From: Defluviitaleaceae bacterium
Lineage (GTDB): Bacteria > Bacillota > Clostridia > Lachnospirales > WRAX01
DNA length: 64,000 nt
Assembly (NCBI GenBank): GCA_009784615.1
Contig: WRBJ01000002.1
Location: forward strand, 62,001-126,000
Direction: 5' to 3'
Position numbers and translations under genes: made by a program. Positions 51,263 through 60,511 of this stretch are shown here, one piece after another; the stretch's first letter is position 1, and each line of letters begins with the position of its first letter. The notes under the pieces were generated by a model. It was not told where the DNA came from and did not search any database. It saw only the letters and a program-made list of their open reading frames with translations.

Positions 51263-52282
51263 ATGAAGATTATATTTATAGTTGACGACAGCGACACAAA
51301 TTTGATGTGGGCAAAAAATGCGTTGGAAGGCGCATATAAAACATACGCTTTGCCATCTGCCGAGCGTATGTTTAAATTGTTGCAAAAAATTACGCCCGAC
51401 CTTATTCTTCTTGACGTTGATATGCCGCAAATGGATGGTTACGAGGCTCTGATGACATTAAAAGCAGACGCAAGGTTAAAAGATATTCCCGTAATATTTC
51501 TTACAGCCCGTAGCGATTCTGCTTCAGAAATACGAGGATTTGAAATGGGTGCGTTAGATTTTATAAGCAAGCCATTTTCGCCGCCTGTATTATTAAAACG
51601 TATAGAAACACATATAGAACAAGACAAATTGCTAAAGCAAGCCACGCATAAACTGCGTGAACTACATAATGCAACAATAAGCGTTATTGCAGATATGGTA
51701 GAAAATAGGGACGAAGTAACAGGCGGGCATATAAACCGTACACAAGCATATCTTGAAATATTAATTAACGAGCTTTTGCGCAATGGTACATATGCGGACG
51801 AGATGGGCAATTGGGATTTATCCATAGTTCTGCCGTCAGCCCAATTGCACGACGTAGGCAAAATATCAATAAGTGATGTTATATTAAACAAACCCGACAG
51901 GCTAACCAACGAAGAATTTGAAAAAATAAAAACACATTGCATAGAAGGCGAGCGTATTATAGACCAAATTATATCACGTACAGAAGACGACGGGTTTTTG
52001 CTACACGCAAAACGCTTTGCCTTCAGCCATCACGAAAAATGGAACGGCACGGGCTATCCCCGTGGTTTGTCTGGTACAGATATTCCGTTAGAAGGGCGGC
52101 TTATGGCCATTGTGGACGTTTATGACGCTTTGCGCTCTTGGCGGCCATACAAAGAACCATTTTCACACGAAAAAGCAGTAGAAATTTTGGTCAAAGACAG
52201 CGGCACACATTTTGAACCTGTTTTAATAGACGCATTTGTAAACATAGCAGACGAATTTGCGGCAATTACCGAAGCTAATTAA
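51263..52282 (+). CDS. response regulator with HD-GYP domain
   Basis: 339 aa. Receiver domain: acidic D8-D9, phospho-acceptor D51 (LLDVDMPQMDG), KPF at 103-105. HD-GYP domain: H196-D197 (QLHDVGK), H256-H257 and GTGYP (262-266), all key metal and signature residues present. Such proteins hydrolyse cyclic di-GMP to GMP in response to phosphorylation. Likely partner is the hybrid kinase encoded two genes downstream. Related to the RpfG/Clostridial HD-GYP regulators. Confidence 0.94.
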   Translation: MKIIFIVDDSDTNLMWAKNALEGAYKTYALPSAERMFKLLQKITPDLILLDVDMPQMDGYEALMTLKADARLKDIPVIFLTARSDSASEIRGFEMGALDFISKPFSPPVLLKRIETHIEQDKLLKQATHKLRELHNATISVIADMVENRDEVTGGHINRTQAYLEILINELLRNGTYADEMGNWDLSIVLPSAQLHDVGKISISDVILNKPDRLTNEEFEKIKTHCIEGERIIDQIISRTEDDGFLLHAKRFAFSHHEKWNGTGYPRGLSGTDIPLEGRLMAIVDVYDALRSWRPYKEPFSHEKAVEILVKDSGTHFEPVLIDAFVNIADEFAAITEAN

Positions 52283-52304
52283 CCCACCTAGGAGGAAATC
52301 TAAA

Positions 52305-53468
52305 ATGACAAAAACATTCGTAATCTCTACAGTAGAAATTGACGACCCAATTATTGCTTTGGACGAAATTAAATCACAAATCAATCTTGAAACCGACCTT
52401 TTAACAAACTCTATCGGTATAATTTCTTGCCATTACGAATTTGTAATTTCAGGCGTTGCCAAGGCTGTTTGCGAAGCCCTGCCGTTTGATGTAGCAGGCA
52501 TTGTGGCATCGCCAATGTCCGACGGCACACAGGCAGACTCTTTGCTTTTAACCGTGATGGTAATAACCAGCGACGACACCGAATTTATTAAGATTGTAAC
52601 ACCATCAATTGCAGAAAATGCCAGCGATATAATAGCACAAAGCTACAAAACCGCAACGAACCACACGGGTGACAAACCAACGGCAATTTTTGCCTTTGCA
52701 CCATTTATGCCACAAAATTCGGGCGACAATTATGTCAATGTTTTAACAGACATTTCAGAAGGTGTGCCTGTATTTGGCTCATTAGCCGTGGACGATACAG
52801 CAGATTTTAGCAATTGCTTCACAATATCAAACGGCGAAAACCACAACGACAAAATGATGATGATACTAACATACGGCAACTTTAACCCCAAATTTTATAT
52901 GTGCAATATTTCGGACGAAAGGGTTTCTGACGAATCTGCGGTTGTTACAAAAAGCGAAGGGCATATTGTAAAAGAAGTAAATGGAATACCTGTTTTGGAA
53001 TATTTTGATACGCTTGGTCTTTCACAAGCCGCCGAAACACAGTACGCAATGAGCATGCTGCCGTTTTTGGTAGATTATAAAGACGACACACCAATGGTGG
53101 CAAAAATCTTTATAGGTCTAACACCCGAAAATCATGCACTTTTTGGCGGTATCGTGTCAGAAGGCAACGACATACATATAGCATTAACCGATAAAAACGA
53201 TGTTTTAATGACAACAGGCAAATTGGTTGACCAGATTTTAGAAGAAAACCCCAACGCCTCGGGCTTATTAGTATACTCTTGCGTAGCACGGGCTATGGCA
53301 ATGGGTGTAGAACAATATAGCGAAATGGAGCTTGTAAACGAAAAACTAGCAAACAAGTTACCAATTTTAATGTCTACATCAGGCGGCGAAATGTGCCCAA
53401 CGCAAATTTCAGATAATAATGCAATCAACCGTTTCCACAATAACACATTTGTGGCTTGTGTATTTTAA
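52305..53468 (+). CDS. FIST-domain sensor protein
   Basis: 387 aa from ATG 52305 behind AGGAGG. The N-terminal FIST-like region has repeated EISEGVPVFGSLAVDD-like strands (here DISEGVPVFGSLAVDDT), and the FIST_C part includes VKEVNGIPVLEYFDTLGLS and LVYSCVARAMAMG with a conserved Cys, ending TSGGEMCPTQISDNNAINRFHNNTFVACVF. FIST proteins are thought to bind small ligands, perhaps amino acids, and to work with histidine kinases or cyclic-di-GMP proteins. No membrane segment is present. Confidence 0.88.
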   Translation: MTKTFVISTVEIDDPIIALDEIKSQINLETDLLTNSIGIISCHYEFVISGVAKAVCEALPFDVAGIVASPMSDGTQADSLLLTVMVITSDDTEFIKIVTPSIAENASDIIAQSYKTATNHTGDKPTAIFAFAPFMPQNSGDNYVNVLTDISEGVPVFGSLAVDDTADFSNCFTISNGENHNDKMMMILTYGNFNPKFYMCNISDERVSDESAVVTKSEGHIVKEVNGIPVLEYFDTLGLSQAAETQYAMSMLPFLVDYKDDTPMVAKIFIGLTPENHALFGGIVSEGNDIHIALTDKNDVLMTTGKLVDQILEENPNASGLLVYSCVARAMAMGVEQYSEMELVNEKLANKLPILMSTSGGEMCPTQISDNNAINRFHNNTFVACVF

Positions 53469-53492
53469 TTACTATAATAGCGGGGTGCTTTT

Positions 53493-55850
53493 GTGAGCGA
53501 AGCAATTAACTTTGAAGCGGAAAATATCGAGCTAAAGGCGGAAATAAACCGCCTTAATATCGAGAATAGAAAACTATCACGTGAAATTCGTGTGCAGAAA
53601 AATTTTATGGACCGTACAAGAAAATCTGCTGATGCAAAAGAGGCGCTGTCTACTGCGCTTTCGCTTGAAAATTCCCGCCATAAGGCTCATACTGATATGC
53701 TTTTAGAAAGTTGCCCAAGCATAATAATGCTTTTCGATTCCAGCGGGATGCTTGTTTTAACGACAAATCAATTTTTCCGTGAAACCGGTATACCAAACTT
53801 TGGTTTTGTAAAAAACCATACATACACTGATGTTTTATCAAAGTTTCTATCAAAATCTACAATGGAAAAATTTACACAAAATATAGAAATGGTTGTGCAG
53901 GATAACGGTATAGCCGCTTTTGATGCGTGGATTGACTTTAAAGGCACGGGCGATTTTGAATTTTACGGTATAGAACTGCAAAGAACCGACGGAACAACCC
54001 GTGTCGCAGGTATAGAAGGTGTTTCGGCAGGTACGCTTGTAATAATGAACAATCTTAACGAATTTATGATGGAAAAATTCCGTGCAGATGCTTCAAACCG
54101 TGCAAAATCAGACTTTTTGGCGGTTATGTCGCACGAAATCCGCACGCCGCTAAACGCCATTTTAGGACTTTCGCAAATAGAAATTCAAAGCGGAGATTTG
54201 TCCGACCGCACAACAGAATCTTTATACAAAATAAATTCGTCGGGCAACCATCTTTTGGGCATTGTAAACGATATTTTAGATTTAAGCAAAATAGAAACAG
54301 GCAAGCTAGAGCTTCTGCCAAACAATTATGATGTGCCAAGCCTTATAAACGACGCAATACAGCTTAATTTGGTTCGTATAGGTTCAAAACCTATTAAATT
54401 CGAGCTGGAAGTAGACGAAAATCTGCCGTCAATTCTTTATGGTGACGAACTACGGCTAAAACAAGTGTTAAACAATCTATTGTCAAATGCAATAAAATAC
54501 ACTGACGAAGGTATTGTAAAACTGACCGTAAGTCATAAAAATATGGGCGAACAGATTTTGTTGCGTTTTTGCGTCAGCGACACAGGGCAGGGGATTCGCC
54601 CAGAAGATTTGGAAAGGCTTTTTCACGAATATGTACGCCTAAACACTGATGTAAACCGTATTACAGAAGGCGCAGGGCTTGGTCTAAACATTACAAAAAA
54701 GCTCGTAGATATGATGGATGGCAAAATTGATGTTGACAGCACTTGGGGCGAAGGCACATCCTTTACCGCAACCCTAATGCAAGACGCTGTAGAATGTACA
54801 CCAATCGGCACCGAAGTTGTCGAAAGCCTTATGCGCTTTGACTATCTAAACAGCGGGCAATTTGACGGTTTAAAATTTAAGCACGAGCTAATGCCGTATG
54901 GGCGTGTTTTGGTTGTGGATGATGTCGAGGTTAATCTTTTTGTCGCACGTGGCTTGCTTGCGCCTTATGGTATGCACGTGCAAACTGCATTAAGCGGCTT
55001 TGACGCTATAGAAAAAGTAGAATCCGGCGAGGTTTACGACATTATTTTTATGGACTTTATGATGCCAGTAATGGACGGCGTAGAAACCACGCAAAAACTG
55101 CGCAAAATGGGCTATGACAAACCGATAATTGCATTAACGGCAAATGTGCTTGCAGGAAGCCAAGAAATGTATGCAGATAACGGCTTTGACGGCACGGTTG
55201 CAAAGCCCATAGACGCAATGTTTTTAAACAGTGTGTTGGTTAAGCATATAAGAAACAAATATCCAGAAGAAGCCGAAAAATACAAAGGTGTAGAGATTGC
55301 AACAAAAGCTGATTTTGGGCTAGATTCCCGCCTTTTGCAAATCTTTTGCCGTGATGCCGAAAAGGCTTTGCCTGTATTGCTTCAAACACTTGAAAATGGG
55401 GATTTAAAGCTGTTTACTATCACCGTACACGCTATGAAATCTGCCCTTGCAAATGTGGGTGAAGCCGAAGCGTCAGGTCTAGCCGCAACCCTAGAAGATG
55501 CCGCAAGAATAGGGCTTTTGGATATAGTGAAAGAAAACGCCCCCGAATTTATTGCAATTTTAGGGGATATTGTAAAAAAATTTAAACCAGCCGATGATGA
55601 AAGTACAACAAATAGCACGAAAAATATAGAACAAGACAATAGACTATTAATAGAAAGTTTGCAAAAAATAATAGCTTTTTGTGATGAATATGACGATGGG
55701 CAAGCCTTTGTTGAGCTTGACGAAATTTCCACAAAACCGCTTGACGCAATAACAAAATCCACAATTGACGAAATACATCAAACACTATATCTGCACAGCG
55801 ATTTTGAAAAAGCCGCCGAAATTTGTATAAAATTAATAAACTCGCTTTAA
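53493..55850 (+). CDS. hybrid histidine kinase with receiver and HPt domains
   Basis: 785 aa from GTG. Order: coiled coil (~5-60), PAS-like sensor (~68-190), HisKA with H214 (VMSHEIRTPLNA), HATPase (~310-430; N box LNNLLSNAIKY, GTEGAGLGLN-type G box ITEGAGLGLN), receiver with D521 (IFMDFMMPVMDG), and an HPt domain with H646 (TVHAMKSALANVGE). A ~75-residue helical tail follows. No membrane helix, so it senses inside the cell, perhaps through the FIST protein. The HPt could pass phosphate to the HD-GYP regulator. Confidence 0.93.
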   Translation: MSEAINFEAENIELKAEINRLNIENRKLSREIRVQKNFMDRTRKSADAKEALSTALSLENSRHKAHTDMLLESCPSIIMLFDSSGMLVLTTNQFFRETGIPNFGFVKNHTYTDVLSKFLSKSTMEKFTQNIEMVVQDNGIAAFDAWIDFKGTGDFEFYGIELQRTDGTTRVAGIEGVSAGTLVIMNNLNEFMMEKFRADASNRAKSDFLAVMSHEIRTPLNAILGLSQIEIQSGDLSDRTTESLYKINSSGNHLLGIVNDILDLSKIETGKLELLPNNYDVPSLINDAIQLNLVRIGSKPIKFELEVDENLPSILYGDELRLKQVLNNLLSNAIKYTDEGIVKLTVSHKNMGEQILLRFCVSDTGQGIRPEDLERLFHEYVRLNTDVNRITEGAGLGLNITKKLVDMMDGKIDVDSTWGEGTSFTATLMQDAVECTPIGTEVVESLMRFDYLNSGQFDGLKFKHELMPYGRVLVVDDVEVNLFVARGLLAPYGMHVQTALSGFDAIEKVESGEVYDIIFMDFMMPVMDGVETTQKLRKMGYDKPIIALTANVLAGSQEMYADNGFDGTVAKPIDAMFLNSVLVKHIRNKYPEEAEKYKGVEIATKADFGLDSRLLQIFCRDAEKALPVLLQTLENGDLKLFTITVHAMKSALANVGEAEASGLAATLEDAARIGLLDIVKENAPEFIAILGDIVKKFKPADDESTTNSTKNIEQDNRLLIESLQKIIAFCDEYDDGQAFVELDEISTKPLDAITKSTIDEIHQTLYLHSDFEKAAEICIKLINSL

Positions 55851-56485
55851 AAAAACTCAAGGCTTTTAAGCTGCAAATCAACATTTTGTTGCAAAAATAA
55901 CAATGCATATTGTTGCAATTCGTTCATCACATCTGATGATACTCTAAAATTAAACACTCTTTTAATTGGGGTGGATAGTATGTAGTTTATTGCGGCATTT
56001 GCTTCTTTGCTAATGTTCATAAAATCGGGGTTTTCGGTGCAGTGTTCGCCAAAAAACCCCTCTTTTTGTAGCAATTTTAATGTAAAAACTGCCTGTACAA
56101 GACTGGGCAAAGCCGCCTTTTCAAGCCGATAAAAAGCCATCAACACAAGGTTAAGCGTATCGAGAGCTTCCATATTTTCTAGCATAATTTTATCCGACAA
56201 TTCTAAAATAAAATTAGCCACGCAAAAAGCGTTATAATCTAAAGGAATATTGGCAAATTGCACTATAGGCGAGCATTGTGTCAAGCTAAAAAACTGCCCG
56301 CCGTCATAAATTACAAACTCGTTGTAGGATAATTTGTTTGCGGATAGTTTGCTTTTCGCACCTTTTGCCCCACGAGCAAAAACCACGACCTTGCCGTGGT
56401 TTTTTGTTAGCAAAACCAAACGCTTGTTGGTTTCGCCCGCTATATTCTCCCGCAAAACAATGCCACAATCTTTAATGATAGACAT
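55847..56485 (-). CDS. recO: DNA repair protein RecO
   Basis: 212 aa from ATG 56485 (MSIIKDCGIVLREN). N-terminal OB fold with TNKRLVLLTKNHGKVVVFARGAKGAKS, then a helical domain. The usual C-terminal zinc-binding cysteines of Firmicute RecO are not evident. RecO loads RecA with RecR. Upstream yqzL overlaps its start by 14 bp and era lies further up, the common Firmicute order. The 3' end overlaps the convergent hybrid kinase gene by 4 bp. Confidence 0.9.
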   Translation of the reverse strand: MSIIKDCGIVLRENIAGETNKRLVLLTKNHGKVVVFARGAKGAKSKLSANKLSYNEFVIYDGGQFFSLTQCSPIVQFANIPLDYNAFCVANFILELSDKIMLENMEALDTLNLVLMAFYRLEKAALPSLVQAVFTLKLLQKEGFFGEHCTENPDFMNISKEANAAINYILSTPIKRVFNFRVSSDVMNELQQYALLFLQQNVDLQLKSLEFF

Positions 56486-56594
56486 TAAAACCCCTGTCGC
56501 CGGGCAAATGCCCAAGCGTTAAATAATACTTATAGTCCAAAAACGCATCTATGCTACCTGTTTCTAAAAAAATACCCCAAAGCAATTCTTGCAT
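56472..56594 (-). CDS. yqzL: YqzL-family small protein
   Basis: 40 aa read directly from the - strand: ATG at 56594, stop at 56472. It begins MQELLWGIFLETGSIDAFLDYK, matching the W-x-x-F-x-x-T-G-x-I-x-A-Y/F-L pattern of YqzL, a micro-protein encoded between era and recO in many Firmicutes. Function unknown. It overlaps the recO start by 14 bp. A G-rich stretch GGGGGCG upstream may serve as ribosome site. Confidence 0.8.
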   Translation of the reverse strand: MQELLWGIFLETGSIDAFLDYKYYLTLGHLPGDRGFNVYH

Positions 56595-56674
56595 TTTGTC
56601 GCCCCCAATCTTATTTCAATTAGGGTTTGCTTGGAAAGAAAAAATATGCTGGTAAATTAATCTTGCCTAGTGAG

Positions 56675-57580
56675 CTAATCAACTTTGAAGCCGAAATTGC
56701 GCATAAAAAAGTCAGAATCCCGCCAGTTTTCCTTAATTTTAACCCAAGTTTTAAGGTTTATTTTTTCTTCATATAACCTTTGTATATCCCGTCTTGCTCG
56801 TATGCCAATTTCTTTTAGCATAGCCCCGCTTTTGCCGATAATCATACCTTTGTGTGAATTTTTTTCGCAATAAATTGTCGCTTCAATGTCAATAATTTCC
56901 TTATTTTCCCGCTTTTTAAGCGAATTTATTTCCACGGCAATACCGTGTGGGATTTCTTCTTGTAGCATATACAAAGCCTTTTCACGTATCATTTCCGCCA
57001 CAATAAAAGCATCAGGAGCATCCGTCATCATTCCCTCAGGAAAGTATTTTGGTCCTAAAGGCAGATATTTTTCAATCGCTTCCCGCAAAATAAGCAAGTT
57101 TTCGCCCTTTAATGCCGATATTGGCAGGGTTTCATCAAAAGCACATATCTTGTTATAAGTGTCTGTAATAGGCAAAATTCTGCCCTTATCAATGGTATCA
57201 ATTTTGTTAATAACAAGAAACTTCTTTGTCTTTACACCCGACAATTGTGCTAAAATATCATTATCGGCAGGGTGAATATCGCTTTTTTCGGACGGTGAGG
57301 TTATAAACAGCACAACATCCGCATCTTTTATAGAATTTTCTGCCATCTTTACCATATTTTCTGACAACTTGTCCTTAGGTCTATGCATACCAGGCGTATC
57401 AATAAAAATAATCTGCGTATTATCAGTTGTAATTATACCCCGCACAATATTGCGAGTTGTCTGCGGCTTGTTGGTAATAATTGCAATCTTTTCGCCCATT
57501 ATAGAATTTAATAATGTAGATTTGCCTACATTAGGACGACCAACAATAGCAACAAAACCCGATTTAAATGTATCTTTCAT
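56675..57580 (-). CDS. era: GTPase Era
   Basis: 301 aa from ATG 57580 behind AGGAGG. G1 GRPNVGKST (14-22), G2 NKPQTTRN, G3 DTPGMH, G4 NKID, then a C-terminal KH domain (HKGMIIGKSGAMLKEIG). Era binds 16S rRNA and the anti-Shine-Dalgarno region during 30S maturation. Between it and yqzL are about 80 bp without recognisable content. Confidence 0.97.
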   Translation of the reverse strand: MKDTFKSGFVAIVGRPNVGKSTLLNSIMGEKIAIITNKPQTTRNIVRGIITTDNTQIIFIDTPGMHRPKDKLSENMVKMAENSIKDADVVLFITSPSEKSDIHPADNDILAQLSGVKTKKFLVINKIDTIDKGRILPITDTYNKICAFDETLPISALKGENLLILREAIEKYLPLGPKYFPEGMMTDAPDAFIVAEMIREKALYMLQEEIPHGIAVEINSLKKRENKEIIDIEATIYCEKNSHKGMIIGKSGAMLKEIGIRARRDIQRLYEEKINLKTWVKIKENWRDSDFFMRNFGFKVD

Positions 57581-57590
57581 TTTCAACCTC

Positions 57591-57773
57591 CTATGTATAA
57601 ACAACAAAATCTGCTAATAAAATTATTATATAAAGTATTGCAATCAAAATCGTAATCATCCGCATTTTCGTAAAAATACGCCTATCCCGACCTCTATAGG
57701 CATAATCTCTCCACGCAAACACCGTCGAAACTACCAGAATTATTACCGCTACGGGCATAAACCAATGTATCAT
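57591..57773 (-). CDS. small two-helix membrane protein between ybeY and era
   Basis: 60 aa. Two hydrophobic segments (~5-20 and ~38-57) with a basic middle (RDYAYRGRDRRIFTKMR). The start overlaps the ybeY stop by 4 bp (ATGA) and GAGGTG lies upstream. In many Firmicutes this place holds diacylglycerol/undecaprenol kinase (dgkA) or cdd; this is shorter and shows no kinase motif. Not recognised. Confidence 0.65.
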   Translation of the reverse strand: MIHWFMPVAVIILVVSTVFAWRDYAYRGRDRRIFTKMRMITILIAILYIIILLADFVVYT

Positions 57774-58246
57774 ACTGCACCTCGTGTTATTCCCATTTGT
57801 GTTAAAATTTCTTCTTGAATGAAAAACATCTCATTTTCATCTTTATGACCTGTTTCGTGGTCATAGCCCAATAAATGCAATGTAGAATGTACCACCAAAA
57901 AACCTATTTCTCGGGTTATACTATGGCTATATTCATCGGCTTGTTCCTGCACTTTTTCAATATTAAGTACAATATCACCCAACACGATATAATCATCGCT
58001 TGGTATATTTACAATTTCCTGCGGTTCGTATTGTGGAAAAGACAATACATCAGTAGTGGTATTTTTACCACGATGTGTATTATTTATCTCTTGCATTTCG
58101 TCGTTTCTAACAATAACCACAGAAACCTCACCAAAAAACTTAATTTTTTGGTGCAAAATAGTTACCAAAAATGCCTTTTCGATAATCTCATCCATTTTTA
58201 CAATCTCAACACCTGTTTCATTTTCTAACAAAACTTTCCATTTCAT
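57770..58246 (-). CDS. ybeY: endoribonuclease YbeY
   Basis: 158 aa from ATG 58246; a GTG at 58258 is an alternative. Zinc ligands H120, H124 and H130 are in HSTLHLLGYDH, the family signature, and NTTTDVLSFP is conserved. YbeY processes the 16S rRNA 3' end and takes part in ribosome quality control. Four bp after pgpH. Confidence 0.96.
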   Translation of the reverse strand: MKWKVLLENETGVEIVKMDEIIEKAFLVTILHQKIKFFGEVSVVIVRNDEMQEINNTHRGKNTTTDVLSFPQYEPQEIVNIPSDDYIVLGDIVLNIEKVQEQADEYSHSITREIGFLVVHSTLHLLGYDHETGHKDENEMFFIQEEILTQMGITRGAV

Positions 58247-58250
58247 ATTA

Positions 58251-60386
58251 TCACCCACGTTTTGTTACCTCGTCAAGCATTTTATCCTTAGCGTCCACAG
58301 ACTCTGGCTTGGTTCCGCTGGGATATGGTATGCGTTCGTGGTGCATCCCTTTAAACACCCGCATAAAGGACAGCGCAATTGTATCCAAATCTTTAATGCT
58401 TAAACCAGATTCATTTAACTGCCCGTCATCTAGCTTGTCCTTTATCAGCTTGCGTACAAAGCCTTCCATCTCGCCCAAATCCTTATCGCCTTTGGAATAT
58501 ACTGCACGCACAGCCGCCTCGCAAGTGTCCGCCAGCATAACTACCGCTGTTTCGGGATTTTGCGGTATGCGGTGCGGATAACGAAAAGCCTTTTCGTCCA
58601 CATCAGCATCAGGGTTTGCGGTGCGTGTTTTATGCAAAAATACTTTCATCAAAGATGTGCCGTGATGTTGTTCTATAAAATCCATAACTTGCTCAGGCAA
58701 TTTATGTTGGCGTGCTAATGCCAAACCGCCCGTTACGTGTTCGTTAATAACCTCAACGCTGGTCGTTGGTGGCAGATGGTCGTGTGGGTTAGCTTCTGTT
58801 TGATTCTCTGCAAAATATTGCGGATACTTCATTTTACCAATATCGTGATAATAAGCCCCAACCCTTGCCAATACGTGGTTTGCACCAATATCGTAACAAG
58901 CCGCTTCTGCCAAATTTGCCACAACAAGCGAATGATGATATGTGCCAGGTGTTTCTATCAAAAGCCGACGTAATAGCGCATTGTCGGGGTTTGTGAGCTC
59001 TAATAATGTGTTTTGTGTTATCACGGAAAAAAGAGATTCCCACAACGGAAGCGAGCCATATGCCAATGTTATTGTCATAACTCCGCCAACCATAGCAAGC
59101 AAAGCAGATGTCAACGCCGCTTCACCAAACCCCGCACCAAAAAGGAAGTAGTTGGCAAAAACCGTTAAAGCATTAACTAAAACGAAAGCAATAGCCGCCG
59201 ACCACATATTAGACCGCACAATAATGCGCCGTGCTATCATAGCCGCAAAAATACCATTAACAATTACATATGTGATAAACATTGTATTTGTAGGATCCAT
59301 TACAATGGTGATAATGCTGACCGCCACCGTTAAAACGGCAGAAAGCCGCATATCTATCAAAATTGCACACAACATAGCAAAAAGCATAATAGGCGTGAAA
59401 TAAAATGCTAATGGTACCATAACACGTGCAAGCACCAAGACCATCATATACAGCGTAAACAGCAACACAATTTTCTTTTTGTCCAAAGCCATTTCTTTCA
59501 TAAACAAATGTATAAAGAAAATTGATATGGTAAAAACAACTGTAACTGCCAAAAATGACCCTAAAATTCTTGAAAAAATAGCCGCAAAATTTGTGCCAAC
59601 ATATCCCAGTTCGACCAAAGCCGCATAATGCTCTTCGGTAATAGGTTCACCAGCACGCACAATCATTTGGTTCATTTGAAAAGTTATTGGAGTAACTGCT
59701 GCACGTGCTTCTTGACGCATACGTTCAGTATCCACTTCGTTTGGCACCAAATTTGGATGTAAAAACGCCGTGGCAACTTCAAAACCGATTTGCCCCAAAA
59801 ATTCGCCACGGTCTTCGGTTAGCTCGTTTCGCAATACAATTATGCGGTTTTCCATAACATTCGTCGCAGACAATTGTTCTTCTAAAATTTCCTCTATGCC
59901 CTGCACCAAATCAATTCTAAATGGTGTAAGAAAACTAGAGCCAACTTCTACCAAATATATCAACTGCTCGTCGGTTAATTCTACTAAAAGTCCGTCGTGC
60001 GTTGGTACAAATGGTCTAGCTTCCTCTGCTTCTTCGTAATCAAAAGGCGATATTATAGGCATATTTTGCGCACGCATAGCGGATATTTGTGCAAAAAAAT
60101 CATTAACATTTTGTAAAATTTCATTGGTAAGAACATAATCAACCTGCCATTGCGGTGCTATTGCCGCCGCCGCCGCATCACGTGCATTATTTGTCAAAAA
60201 AGTGTTTTCAATTTGCCTTGTCGCACTAAAATCAACTGGGGCAATCATACCAACCGTTATATCGTGCGTTTGCGGTGCGATATAATCAAAGCCAATCACA
60301 ATCAAGCTAACGACATATGCAACAATCGTTAGCACGGTGATGTACAGCGGAATTTGCCGCTTTTTCTTCTTTTGCCTATCTCTCAT
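58251..60386 (-). CDS. pgpH: 7TM-HD cyclic-di-AMP phosphodiesterase (PgpH-like)
   Basis: 711 aa. A first membrane helix (~16-34), a large extracellular 7TMR-HDED domain (~36-270), seven membrane helices (~275-480) and a cytoplasmic HD domain with HHSLVVANLAEAACYD and the YYHDIGKM HD pair. In Listeria and relatives PgpH hydrolyses c-di-AMP. Canonical place between phoH and ybeY. The 125-bp gap before it contains a complex hairpin (60431-60494). Confidence 0.95.
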   Translation of the reverse strand: MRDRQKKKKRQIPLYITVLTIVAYVVSLIVIGFDYIAPQTHDITVGMIAPVDFSATRQIENTFLTNNARDAAAAAIAPQWQVDYVLTNEILQNVNDFFAQISAMRAQNMPIISPFDYEEAEEARPFVPTHDGLLVELTDEQLIYLVEVGSSFLTPFRIDLVQGIEEILEEQLSATNVMENRIIVLRNELTEDRGEFLGQIGFEVATAFLHPNLVPNEVDTERMRQEARAAVTPITFQMNQMIVRAGEPITEEHYAALVELGYVGTNFAAIFSRILGSFLAVTVVFTISIFFIHLFMKEMALDKKKIVLLFTLYMMVLVLARVMVPLAFYFTPIMLFAMLCAILIDMRLSAVLTVAVSIITIVMDPTNTMFITYVIVNGIFAAMIARRIIVRSNMWSAAIAFVLVNALTVFANYFLFGAGFGEAALTSALLAMVGGVMTITLAYGSLPLWESLFSVITQNTLLELTNPDNALLRRLLIETPGTYHHSLVVANLAEAACYDIGANHVLARVGAYYHDIGKMKYPQYFAENQTEANPHDHLPPTTSVEVINEHVTGGLALARQHKLPEQVMDFIEQHHGTSLMKVFLHKTRTANPDADVDEKAFRYPHRIPQNPETAVVMLADTCEAAVRAVYSKGDKDLGEMEGFVRKLIKDKLDDGQLNESGLSIKDLDTIALSFMRVFKGMHHERIPYPSGTKPESVDAKDKMLDEVTKRG

Positions 60387-60430
60387 TTTACACCTCTTAA
60401 CCCCATTATATAGCTAATGCCCTCTCAATC

Positions 60431-60494
60431 AGTGAATGACTGCGCCCCAAAACTCGGTCGGTTTGCCATCGAGCTTTTGTGGCTTACATTCACT
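60431..60494. repeat. nested inverted repeat in the phoH-pgpH gap
   Basis: Outer arms AGTGAATG (60431-60438) and CATTCACT (60487-60494) are perfect; an inner stem CTCGGTCGG (60453-60461) and CCATCGAG (60466-60473) pairs with one bulge and a G-U. It can form a ~64-nt cruciform or RNA hairpin. The adjoining TTCGAGGTTCGTTCG (~60498-60512) resembles the left end of repeat copy B (TTCGAGGTTCGCTTG), so it may be a distant member of that family. Confidence 0.5.
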
Positions 60495-60511
60495 ATTTCG
60501 AGGTTCGTTCG

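Noticed and set aside
60405-60410. TATAAT on the - strand upstream of pgpH as a promoter
   Set aside because: A good -10 but no acceptable -35 at 16-18 bp; left as unsupported.
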